Shown piece by piece: positions 7,762 through 15,357 of a DNA stretch of 36,558 bases. Within the stretch, counting starts at the first letter, position 1. Each line of letters starts with the position of its first letter. A model generated the notes under the pieces. The model made no database searches, was not told where the DNA came from, and saw nothing but the letters and a program-made list of their open reading frames with translations. Made by a program: the position numbers and the translations under genes. This DNA is from an uncultured Parabacteroides sp. (GTDB taxonomy: Bacteria > Bacteroidota > Bacteroidia > Bacteroidales > Tannerellaceae), in assembly GCA_949298575.1 (NCBI GenBank), contig CASFXH010000028.1, positions 1-36,558 on the forward strand, read 5' to 3'.

Positions 7762-9138
7762 ATGGCTAAAACAAAAACTGTATATGTCTGCTCCAACTGC
7801 GGAGCCGACTCCCCGAAATGGCTGGGGAAATGTCCCAACTGCGGCAGCTGGAACAGTTTCGTGGAAGAAGTCGTGGCTAAAGAAACGCCATCCCCACGAA
7901 CGTCCTCCCGCGGCGCAAACCTCGATCCCAATGGGCCTCACCCAACACTCTTGCGTGATATTCCCTCGGAAAGCGAGCGACGGATCGACTTGGGCGATGC
8001 CGAACTGAACCGAGTGCTCGGCGGCGGATTGGTTCAAGGCTCCCTGATCCTGATAGGAGGAGAGCCGGGAATCGGCAAATCGACACTCGTTTTGCAAACC
8101 GTCCTACGGCTCAAGGGATTGAAGACGCTCTACGTCTCCGGCGAGGAAAGCAGCCGGCAATTGAAACTCCGGGCTGACCGCCTCGCGGGCGACAATCCCG
8201 ATTGCTACGTGCTTTGCGAAACCAATCTTGAGAAAATCTTCGCCCAAGCGAATCAACTCGCGCCCAATTTTTTGATTATCGACTCCATCCAAACGATCTA
8301 CGCCGAGAACCTGGAGTCATCACCCGGCAGCGTTTCCCAAGTCCGGGAATGCAGCGCGGCGCTCTTGAAATTCGCCAAAGAAAGCGGCATACCCGTCTTG
8401 CTCATCGGTCATATCAATAAGGAAGGCAGCATCGCCGGGCCGAAAGTATTGGAGCATATCGTCGATGCCGTCTTGCAATTCGAGGGCGACCAACACTACA
8501 TGTATCGCATTTTAAGAAGCATTAAAAACCGCTTCGGAAGCACTGCCGAGCTGGGCATTTACGAGATGCGACAAGAAGGTCTCCGCGAGGTAAGCAACCC
8601 TTCCGAACTGCTGCTCACGCAAAACCATGAAGGATTGAGCGGCGTCGCCATCGCGGCGGCCATCGAAGGAATCCGTCCTTTCCTGATCGAGACGCAAGCG
8701 CTGGTCAGCTCGGCGGTCTACGGGACACCCCAACGAAGCGCCACGGGTTTCGACATCCGCCGGATGAACATGCTGCTGGCCGTCCTCGAGAAACGAGCGG
8801 GCTTCAAGCTGGTCCAGAAAGACGTTTTCCTCAACATCGCCGGGGGCTTACGAGTCAACGACCCCGCGATTGACCTGGCGGTAATCTGCGCCATCCTCTC
8901 GTCGAGTCTTGATATCGCGATCGAGCCGGGTGTCTGCCTGGCGGGAGAAGTCGGCCTGTCGGGAGAAATCCGTCCCGTGAACCGCATCGAACAAAGAATC
9001 CTGGAAGCGGAGAAGCTGGGTTTCTCCCGCATTTTGATCCCCGCGTATAATTTAAAAGGGTTGGATTCGTTTAAAGGGAAAATACAGGTCATCCAAGTCC
9101 GGAAAGTGGAAGAGGCCTTCCGGAACCTTTTCGGCTAA
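7762..9138 (+). CDS. radA: DNA repair protein RadA
   Basis: The 458-residue protein has the full RadA order. A zinc finger uses C10, C13, C24 and C27 (CSNCGAD...CPNCGSW). The RecA-like ATPase carries Walker A GGEPGIGKST (99-108) and a LLIGHINKEG segment. The RadA-specific KNRFG motif is at 255-259. The C-terminal Lon-protease-like domain (about 270-458) lacks a need for catalytic residues in this family. RadA is a DnaB-like branch-migration helicase acting on recombination intermediates. Length and motifs are normal. It lies between a HAD gene (3-base gap) and a radical SAM gene (44-base AT-rich gap). Confidence 0.97.
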   Translation: MAKTKTVYVCSNCGADSPKWLGKCPNCGSWNSFVEEVVAKETPSPRTSSRGANLDPNGPHPTLLRDIPSESERRIDLGDAELNRVLGGGLVQGSLILIGGEPGIGKSTLVLQTVLRLKGLKTLYVSGEESSRQLKLRADRLAGDNPDCYVLCETNLEKIFAQANQLAPNFLIIDSIQTIYAENLESSPGSVSQVRECSAALLKFAKESGIPVLLIGHINKEGSIAGPKVLEHIVDAVLQFEGDQHYMYRILRSIKNRFGSTAELGIYEMRQEGLREVSNPSELLLTQNHEGLSGVAIAAAIEGIRPFLIETQALVSSAVYGTPQRSATGFDIRRMNMLLAVLEKRAGFKLVQKDVFLNIAGGLRVNDPAIDLAVICAILSSSLDIAIEPGVCLAGEVGLSGEIRPVNRIEQRILEAEKLGFSRILIPAYNLKGLDSFKGKIQVIQVRKVEEAFRNLFG

Positions 9139-9182
9139 ATCGGACCGTGTCATTATATATATAATAAATGTAGAGAGAAACA

Positions 9183-10628
9183 ATGAAACTAACTTTTCTG
9201 ACCCCACCCGCCCTCGACAAGCACAAGCCGGCGGAACGGACGGCCGGTTGCACACGGGTTGTCTACCACATGATCAATATCTATGAGCTGACCGTGGCGG
9301 CCCTGATGGAACGGGAAGGTCATGACGTGCGCTACCGGAGTTTCGTCCTCGACGAAGCGACACCCGAAGATTGCTTCCGTTTTCTCCGCGAGGACGACAG
9401 CGACATCTACCTCTTTTGGACCGTCAACCTCTCGATCCCTACCGACCGGGAGATCGCGGCATACCTCCACGAGCGGCGGCAAGGCGCATGGGTCATCTAC
9501 CTAGGACCGGGAGGCACCTATTTCACCCAAGCGTTAGCGACACACGAGCGGTCGATCGTCGTACGGGGCGAGCCGGAAGAGACGGTCGTCGAATTGATCC
9601 GCCTGTTGTCCGCGGGACAGGATTGGCACGCGATACGGGGCATCGCTTATCTAGACCCCACGACACGCCAGCTGGTCAACAATCCTCCGCGCCCTCTCAT
9701 TAAAAACCTCGACGAGTTGCCCTTCCCCGCCATCCATTTCGTGGAAGGCTACACGTTCTCGAACCCCAAGCTGAAAGTCTCGCCTTACATGGCCATGGTG
9801 ACGTCGCGCAACTGTCCGTTCCATTGCATCTACTGCGTCCCCAGCTCTCTGACTTTTGCCCGAGAGATCGAATATAAGCGGGCGCATGAGGGCAAGAAAC
9901 CACCGGTCGGATTCCGGTCGACAGAGAACGTCATCGAGGAAATCGATCTTTTGGCGTCGAAAGGTTATAAGGCTATCGGCTTTATGGATGACAACTTTAT
10001 CGTCACCGCCCGTCGGTTGCGGGCGATCGGGGAAGCGCTGAAAAAACATGGGATCGTATGGGGATGCCAAGCGCGAGTCGACGCGATCAACGAAGAGGTG
10101 GCCCAGATCCTGCGGGAAACGGGATGCCGCTACGTGGACCTGGGGGTCGAATCGTTCAACGACGAAATCCTCCGCTACATCAAGAAAGGCATCACCTCGG
10201 CGCAAATCCACGAGGCGATCGGCCTGCTAAAACGCTACGACGTGCCAGTGAAACTGAATATCCTGATCGGCACCAGTCCCATCGAGACGGTCGAGACCAT
10301 CAAGGAGACCTTCCGCGAGGCGAAACGGCTGAAGGTGGACCAAGTCATGTACAACATCGTCTCCCCCTTCCCGGCGACCGAGTTCTATGAGCTGGCCAAG
10401 GAAAACGGCTGGATCGAAGGCGGCGAATATACTCCGACCGACGTGCAACGCGAGTCGATCCTGAATTATCCCAACCTCAGCTCAAAACAGATGGAGCGGT
10501 TGCTCTTCAAGAACAACCTGCGCTTCTTCCTCTCGCCCGGATTCATTTGGCGCAACTTGCGGCAATTCTCTTCGCTCCGGGACTTCAAAGTGGCGTTCAA
10601 GGCTTTACGAATCAAATTGTTTGGATAA
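9183..10628 (+). CDS. B12-binding-domain radical SAM protein
   Basis: The 481-residue protein has an N-terminal Rossmann-like cobalamin-binding-type domain (about 1-150; GHDVRYRSFVLDE, YLGPGG). The radical SAM core follows, with cluster cysteines C211, C215 and C218 in CPFHCIYC. Core signatures GFMDDNF, GCQARVD and YVDLGVESFNDEILRYIKKG are clear. The C-terminal 90 residues resemble those of the BchE/HpnJ-like group. Such enzymes do methylations or other radical chemistry on lipids, pigments or antibiotics. The stop TAA shares its last A with the ATG of the next glycosyltransferase gene, so the substrate may be a glycolipid or glycan. That link is inferred from gene order only. Confidence 0.88.
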   Translation: MKLTFLTPPALDKHKPAERTAGCTRVVYHMINIYELTVAALMEREGHDVRYRSFVLDEATPEDCFRFLREDDSDIYLFWTVNLSIPTDREIAAYLHERRQGAWVIYLGPGGTYFTQALATHERSIVVRGEPEETVVELIRLLSAGQDWHAIRGIAYLDPTTRQLVNNPPRPLIKNLDELPFPAIHFVEGYTFSNPKLKVSPYMAMVTSRNCPFHCIYCVPSSLTFAREIEYKRAHEGKKPPVGFRSTENVIEEIDLLASKGYKAIGFMDDNFIVTARRLRAIGEALKKHGIVWGCQARVDAINEEVAQILRETGCRYVDLGVESFNDEILRYIKKGITSAQIHEAIGLLKRYDVPVKLNILIGTSPIETVETIKETFREAKRLKVDQVMYNIVSPFPATEFYELAKENGWIEGGEYTPTDVQRESILNYPNLSSKQMERLLFKNNLRFFLSPGFIWRNLRQFSSLRDFKVAFKALRIKLFG

Positions 10629-11413
10629 TGGAACTGAGTGTCGTCATAATCTCTTGGAACTCGCGACGCTACGTTCAGCCGTGCCTCGACGCCCTCTTCC
10701 GCGCCACCGAAGGGATCGAATGGGAATTGGTATGGGTCGACAACGGATCCACGGACCAGACCAAGGCCCTGCTCGAACCGTACCTCGCTCGTGTACGGAG
10801 CTTGCTGATCCCCTTGACCCAAAACTTGGGTGTCGCCCGGGCCCGCAATCTGGGCATCCAGCGCTCCTCGGGAAGGCTGGTCCTCCTGCTCGACGTGGAT
10901 ACCCAACTCACCGCGGAAGCCTTACGAGCGATGATGGCCGACTTGAAGGCCCATCCGGATTGCGGCCTCTGCGGCTGCAAGCTGATCGACGCCGCGGGCG
11001 AAGTCCAGATGAGTTGCCGCCGTTATCCCTCGCTACGCTACAAGTTCCTCAACGTCCTGGAACGCTTCAGCGACGCGACATGGATCCGCCAACTCAACAA
11101 GGAGCAATTTTACCAAGCGCAAATGGCAGGTGAAAGACCTTTCGAGGTCGAATACCTGATCGGAGCCTGCCAACTGATCCGCCGGGAGCTTTTCGAACGG
11201 ATCGGTTTGCTCGACGGACGCATCTTTTTCGGCCCGGAGGACGCAGATTTCTGCCTCCGTGCCCACCAAGCGGGTTGGAGCGTGCGCTACCTGCCTGGCG
11301 TTTCCTTTCGGCACGATTACCAACGGACGACCGGCAAACGGCTTTTCTCCCGTCAAGGCTGGATGCATATCCGTTCTCTGTTTTATTTTTATTTTAAGCA
11401 TTTACGTCTATGA
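10628..11413 (+). CDS. Glycosyltransferase family 2
   Basis: I start it at the ATG at 10628 (MELSVVIISWNSRRYVQPCL), which overlaps the preceding stop as TAATG; a longer reading would run back into the radical SAM gene. The 261-residue protein has the GT-A fold marks: VVIISWN, VDNGSTDQT, LGVARARNLGI and LLLDVDT as the DxD-type metal site. Near residues 175-205 a GACQLIRRELFERIGLLDG segment leads to FFGPEDADFCLRAHQAGW, as in rhamnosyl- and related transferases. There is no transmembrane segment. The C-terminal YFYFKHLRL may touch the membrane. The donor and acceptor sugars are unknown. The stop overlaps the next gene by four bases. Confidence 0.9.
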   Translation: MELSVVIISWNSRRYVQPCLDALFRATEGIEWELVWVDNGSTDQTKALLEPYLARVRSLLIPLTQNLGVARARNLGIQRSSGRLVLLLDVDTQLTAEALRAMMADLKAHPDCGLCGCKLIDAAGEVQMSCRRYPSLRYKFLNVLERFSDATWIRQLNKEQFYQAQMAGERPFEVEYLIGACQLIRRELFERIGLLDGRIFFGPEDADFCLRAHQAGWSVRYLPGVSFRHDYQRTTGKRLFSRQGWMHIRSLFYFYFKHLRL

Positions 11414-13005
11414 TTAAAGAATTACAACTCAGATTGATTCCCGAAGAGGCAGCCAACGAGAGCGCCTTGGTCCAAGTCGTGGCCCGGGAAACCGGTGCCG
11501 CGCCCGAAAGCGTCAAGGCGGTAAGAATCTTGAAACGGTCGATCGACGCCCGCCAACGCCTCATCTTTGTCAACATAAAGGCGCGGGCTTTCATCGACGA
11601 ATACCCGACTGAACCGGAATACATCGCCATCGAGTACCAGGAAGTCGCGGACAAGCGGCCGGTCATCGTGGTCGGCGCCGGGCCGGGAGGCCTGTTCGCC
11701 GCGCTGCGTCTCATCGAGTTGGGGCTGAAACCCATCGTCCTGGAACGAGGCAAAGATGTCCACGCCCGCAAGCGCGACATCGCCCTGATCAGCCGGGAAC
11801 ATCAAGTGAACCAGGAGTCTAACTATTGCTTCGGAGAGGGAGGCGCCGGCGCGTTCTCCGACGGTAAGCTTTATACCCGCAGCAAGAAACGGGGCTCCGT
11901 AGAGCGCGTCCTCAACATCTTTTGCCAACACGGCGCCAGCCCGGCCATCCTGGCGGACGCCCATCCCCACATCGGCACCGACCGCCTTCCCGCCGTGATC
12001 GAGGCGATGCGGGAAAGGATCAAGCGATGCGGCGGCGAAGTGCGTTTCGAGACACGGGTCGACCGGCTATTGATCCGCGACGGACAAGCGGTCGGGGTCG
12101 AGACCCAAACGGGAGAGGCCTTTCAAGGGCCCGTGATCCTCGCGACAGGGCATTCCGCCCGCGACGTCTACCGCTACCTCCACCAAGCGGGGATCGCCCT
12201 CGAGGCGAAAGGGATCGCCGTCGGTCTCCGCCTGGAACATCCGCAAGCGCTGATCGACCGGATGCAATACCACCGCCGTGAGGGACGGGGCCAATATCTT
12301 CCGGCGGCGGAATATAACTTCGTGACCCAAGTGAACGGCCGGGGGGTCTATTCCTTCTGCATGTGTCCCGGCGGCTTCGTCGTCCCGGCGGCCAGCGGGC
12401 CTCATCAGGTCGTCGTCAACGGGATGTCGCCCGCCAATCGGGGTTCCAAATGGGCCAACGCCGGCATCGTAGTCGAAACGAGACCGGAAGACATCGAAGA
12501 GCTTACGCGAGGCCCCGAGTTCCAACTGACGGAGCCCCTCTCCTCGCCCCTGGCCCTTCTCGCTTTTCAAGAACGGTTGGAAGAAATTTGCTGGTTGAAT
12601 GGTGGCCAACGGCAAAGCGCGCCCGCCCAACGGATGGATGATTTCGTCCGCGGGAAAGTCTCCATCCACCTCCCGGAGTCGTCCTACCTGCCGGGGCTCG
12701 TCGCTTCGCCCCTCCATTTCTGGCTGCCGGAATTCCTTTCGAAACGCCTCAAGGAAGGTTTCATCCATTTCGGGAAACAAGCGAAAAGCTTCTTGACGAA
12801 CGAAGCGACCCTGCTGGGCGTCGAGACCCGTACCTCCGCCCCCGTCCGCATCCCTCGCGACCAGGAGAAATACCAACACGTCGCGCTCGAGGGCCTCTTC
12901 CCTTGCGGCGAAGGGGCTGGCTACGCAGGCGGGATCGTCTCGGCGGCGATCGATGGCGAGCGTTGCGCCGAAGCGGCGGCAGCTTACGCCAATAGAATCG
13001 CATGA
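11410..13005 (+). CDS. COG2509-type FAD-dependent oxidoreductase
   Basis: The 531-residue protein has an 80-residue N-terminal domain typical of this group, then the FAD Rossmann motif VIVVGAGPGGLFAALR (85-100). NQESNYCFGEGGAGAFSDGKL and VILATGHSARDVY follow, and near the C-terminus GLFPCGEGAGYAGGIVSAAIDG, the second FAD contact. It matches the uncharacterised FAD-dependent dehydrogenase family COG2509 as I remember it. The reaction is unknown. The ATG overlaps the GT2 stop (ATGA), so it is the last gene of a tightly coupled trio with the radical SAM enzyme and the glycosyltransferase. Confidence 0.85.
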   Translation: MIKELQLRLIPEEAANESALVQVVARETGAAPESVKAVRILKRSIDARQRLIFVNIKARAFIDEYPTEPEYIAIEYQEVADKRPVIVVGAGPGGLFAALRLIELGLKPIVLERGKDVHARKRDIALISREHQVNQESNYCFGEGGAGAFSDGKLYTRSKKRGSVERVLNIFCQHGASPAILADAHPHIGTDRLPAVIEAMRERIKRCGGEVRFETRVDRLLIRDGQAVGVETQTGEAFQGPVILATGHSARDVYRYLHQAGIALEAKGIAVGLRLEHPQALIDRMQYHRREGRGQYLPAAEYNFVTQVNGRGVYSFCMCPGGFVVPAASGPHQVVVNGMSPANRGSKWANAGIVVETRPEDIEELTRGPEFQLTEPLSSPLALLAFQERLEEICWLNGGQRQSAPAQRMDDFVRGKVSIHLPESSYLPGLVASPLHFWLPEFLSKRLKEGFIHFGKQAKSFLTNEATLLGVETRTSAPVRIPRDQEKYQHVALEGLFPCGEGAGYAGGIVSAAIDGERCAEAAAAYANRIA

Positions 13006-13026
13006 GCGCGTCGGGAAAACAGAAAT

Positions 13027-13257
13027 TCCCGCGATTTCGTCCCGACGCCGTCAGGACACCAGAATCGCCCGCGATTTCGTCCCGACGCCGTCAGGACACC
13101 AGAATCGCCCGCGATTTCGTCCCGACGCCGTCAGGACGTTTTCGATGCCCGCGATTCTGTCCCGACGCCGTCAGGACGTTTTCGATGCCCGCGATTCTGT
13201 CCCGACGCCGTCAGGGCGTTTTCGATGCCCGCGCCGGCTTCCCGACGGCGTCAGGAC
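13027..13257. repeat. 40-bp tandem hairpin array, six copies
   Basis: A near-palindrome, GTCCCGACGCCGTCAGGAC, recurs at 13039, 13079, 13119, 13159, 13199 and 13239, exactly 40 bases apart. The last two copies differ slightly. The 21-base interval is one of two forms, ACCAGAATCGCCCGCGATTTC-like or GTTTTCGATGCCCGCGATTCT-like, and itself holds a weaker inverted repeat (GAATCGC/GCGATTT). The array fills nearly all the space between the convergent COG2509 and miaB genes, where it could act as a bidirectional transcription barrier. Confidence 0.9.
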
Positions 13258-13281
13258 GAAATCGCGGTGTTTGTCCCTGTT

Positions 13282-14670
13282 TTATTCCTCGCAAGGCTCC
13301 CCAAACAAGGTCGCAGACGACGCCCCCACAATCTTGACCCGCACGAACTGGCCGACGCGATAGTCCCGCTTGTCGAAAATCACGACCTTGTTTTGACTGG
13401 TGCGCCCGAAGCGCTGCTCGCGGGAGCGCTTGGAGAATCCCTCCACCAAGACCTCGAATTCCTTCCCGATGTCACGGCGATTGCTTTCCTCCGAGAGCTT
13501 GTTTTGCAAGTCGATCATCCCTTGCAAGCGACGGATCTTGACTTCCTCGGGGACGTCGTCGGCCAAGTGTTTAGCCGCGTAAGTGCCCGGCCGCTCGGAA
13601 TACTTGAAAAGGAAGGCGCTATCGTAACCCACCTCACGCATGAGCGAGAGGGTCTCCTCGTAGTCCTCCTCCGTCTCCGAGTGAAAACCGCAGAACAAGT
13701 CCGTCGAGATGGCGCAATCCGGCAGGACGCGGCGGATCGCGGCGATGCGGTCCAAGTACCATTCGCGAGTGTACTTCCGGTTCATGATCTTCAAGATCCG
13801 CGAGCTCCCCGATTGGGCGGGCAGGTGGATCGCTTTACATAGATTATCATAAGCCGCGATCACGTGAAGCGTCTCGTCGCTCATGTCCTTCGGGTGCGAG
13901 GTCGTGAAACGCACCCGCATTTCCGGCGCTTCCTGAGCCACCAACTCCAAGAGCCTCGGGAAATCGATCATCCGCTCACCTTGTTGGTACGCGTAAGAAT
14001 TCACGTTCTGCCCCAGGAGCGTCACCTCCTTGAAACCCTTCTCACGCATATCCCGGATCTCCCTCAAGATACTCTCCACGTCTCGGCTCCGCTCCCGTCC
14101 ACGCGTGTAAGGAACGATGCAATACGAACAAAAATTATTGCATCCCCGCATGATCGAGACAAAACCCGAGATATGGACACCCGGCAATTTCAGGGGAATC
14201 ACGTCCTTATAAGTTTCTTGGGTCGAGAGCTCCACGTTGATCGCCTTCTCACCCCGTTCCACGGCACCCACCAAGTTAGGCAAATCCATGTAGGAGTCGG
14301 GGCCCGCCACGAGATCGACATGATAATCCTTGATCAAGTCTTCCTTTATCCGTTCCGCCATACAGCCCAGGACACCAATGATCAGCCTCTTCTTCCTCCG
14401 CAACGATTGGAAGAAGCGCAAGCGCCCCAACACACGCTGCTCCGCGTTATCCCGCACAGAACACGTATTCACGAAAATCGCGTCGGCCTCCTCCAACTTT
14501 TCCGTCAATTGATACCCCGCCATTTCCATGATCGAGGCGACCACCTCGCTATCCGCGACATTCATCTGGCAGCCGTATGTCTCGATAAACAATCGGCGCT
14601 CATCCTTGCCCTCCGATGGGTTAACTTTTTTTACAGTTTCCATATTATTCTCATTTTCTTTCACTTCCAT
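13282..14670 (-). CDS. miaB: tRNA-2-methylthio-N6-dimethylallyladenosine synthase MiaB
   Basis: The 462-residue enzyme has the three methylthiotransferase domains. The N-terminal UPF0004 domain has auxiliary cluster cysteines C34 (TYGCQMN), C70 (NTCSVRD) and C103 (GCMAERI). The radical SAM core has C177, C181 and C184 (CNNFCSYC, preceded by IMRG and followed by VPYTRGRERSR), and the C-terminal TRAM domain ends near FGEPCEE. GQNVNSY and FTTSHPKDMS are MiaB-typical. It methylthiolates i6A37 of tRNAs reading UNN codons. The start at 14670 or at the in-frame ATG at 14643 are both possible; conserved sequence begins after either. It converges with COG2509 across the 40-bp array. Confidence 0.96.
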   Translation of the reverse strand: MEVKENENNMETVKKVNPSEGKDERRLFIETYGCQMNVADSEVVASIMEMAGYQLTEKLEEADAIFVNTCSVRDNAEQRVLGRLRFFQSLRRKKRLIIGVLGCMAERIKEDLIKDYHVDLVAGPDSYMDLPNLVGAVERGEKAINVELSTQETYKDVIPLKLPGVHISGFVSIMRGCNNFCSYCIVPYTRGRERSRDVESILREIRDMREKGFKEVTLLGQNVNSYAYQQGERMIDFPRLLELVAQEAPEMRVRFTTSHPKDMSDETLHVIAAYDNLCKAIHLPAQSGSSRILKIMNRKYTREWYLDRIAAIRRVLPDCAISTDLFCGFHSETEEDYEETLSLMREVGYDSAFLFKYSERPGTYAAKHLADDVPEEVKIRRLQGMIDLQNKLSEESNRRDIGKEFEVLVEGFSKRSREQRFGRTSQNKVVIFDKRDYRVGQFVRVKIVGASSATLFGEPCEE

Positions 14671-14710
14671 AGAATCTATTTATTTCCTCGAAAAAAAGTT
14701 CTTCAATCGC

Positions 14711-14741
14711 TTGCACGGTTCAAAAACCGCCCGTACATTTG
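14711..14741 (+). promoter_or_regulatory. Bacteroidetes-type promoter in the miaB upstream region
   Basis: TTG (14711-14713), a 20-base spacer and TACATTTG (14734-14741) match the -33/-7 pattern. It points away from miaB. An intrinsic terminator follows about 50-80 bases downstream and no gene starts in between, so it appears to drive a short transcript. Confidence 0.55.
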
Positions 14742-14746
14742 CATTC

Positions 14747-14825
14747 GAAAAACGTAAATTTTTTCATAGTTAAGGTTTTGGTTAAATTGGAATAAGGGTG
14801 GCTGTGAAGTTACCCTTATTTTTTT
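14747..14825 (+). ncRNA. Candidate small RNA of about 80 nt
   Basis: The region lies between a good promoter (14711-14741) and an intrinsic terminator. The terminator stem is AATAAGGGT (14791-14799) with ACCCTTATT (14812-14820), followed by a T-run to 14825. No convincing start codon and reading frame fits inside. The next gene at 14931 has its own -7 candidate (14902-14909), which argues against a plain leader. A terminated leader or attenuator of that gene remains possible. I recognise no known RNA family. Confidence 0.4.
14791..14825 (+). terminator. Intrinsic terminator
   Basis: The nine-base arms AATAAGGGT and ACCCTTATT enclose a 12-base loop and are followed by seven Ts (14819-14825). 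On the other strand no T-run follows, so it acts only on plus-strand transcription. Confidence 0.7.
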
Positions 14826-14901
14826 GCCCTAATCTTTCCATCCTATTGAATTTCCACAAAACCCTTTCCTGCCACATACTTTTTAATCCAATAATTATTA
14901 G

Positions 14902-14909
14902 TAATTTTG
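14902..14909 (+). promoter_or_regulatory. Candidate -7 element (TAATTTTG) for the small membrane protein gene
   Basis: TAATTTTG fits TAnnTTTG and lies 21 bases upstream of the ATG at 14931. No good -33 TTG is seen at the right distance. Confidence 0.35.
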
Positions 14910-14930
14910 ACGCGAAAGTAATCAAAGTTT

Positions 14931-15257
14931 ATGGAAAATATTGGAGACTGGTTATACATTATCTTCCTTATCATCGCGGTCGTAAGCGGCATGCGATCCT
15001 CGAAAAAGCGTAAAGAGAAGAGCTTGGAGAAAGAAATCTTTGACTATCCTCAAGAAGAGACAAGTCCAGAATCTCAAGAAGATCCCGTGACAGAAGCTCC
15101 TCTTGTGGAAACCCACGAAATAAAGAAAGAAGTTCCTCCCCCTCCACGAAAAGAGCCTAAAACACCCAAGGAGGAGCAGCCCAATGAATGGTTTAATGAA
15201 CCGGAAGATTTAAGGAAAGCGATCATCTACACGGAAATATTAAATCGCAAATATTAA
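14931..15257 (+). CDS. Small single-pass membrane protein, hypothetical
   Basis: The 108-residue protein begins MENIGDWLYIIFLIIAVVSG, one N-terminal membrane helix (about 6-22) followed by a basic RSSKKRKEK stop-transfer segment. This suggests a cytosolic tail. The middle (38-92) is acidic and proline/glutamate-rich, probably disordered. The end (DLRKAIIYTEILNRKY) is compact and looks like a conserved docking motif; I recall similar tails on small Bacteroidales proteins but no function. It lies 100 bases before the CoA-transferase gene. Function unknown. Confidence 0.7.
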   Translation: MENIGDWLYIIFLIIAVVSGMRSSKKRKEKSLEKEIFDYPQEETSPESQEDPVTEAPLVETHEIKKEVPPPPRKEPKTPKEEQPNEWFNEPEDLRKAIIYTEILNRKY

Positions 15258-15357
15258 AGAGACCGATCAAAGACCCATTTCATATTTTTTGTAAGTTCGC
15301 GCAAGAATCACGACAACAATGAACTTTATCATAACAACATATTAAAAACCAATTATT

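Noticed and set aside
13027-13257. CRISPR array
   Set aside because: The intervals between the 19-base repeats are themselves repeated, only 21 bases long, and there are no cas genes.
12953-13363. Open frames through the 40-bp array with Arg/Pro-rich repeated peptides
   Set aside because: The 40-bp unit shifts frame at each copy, so the peptide is not a true repeat, and the frames run into miaB on the opposite strand.
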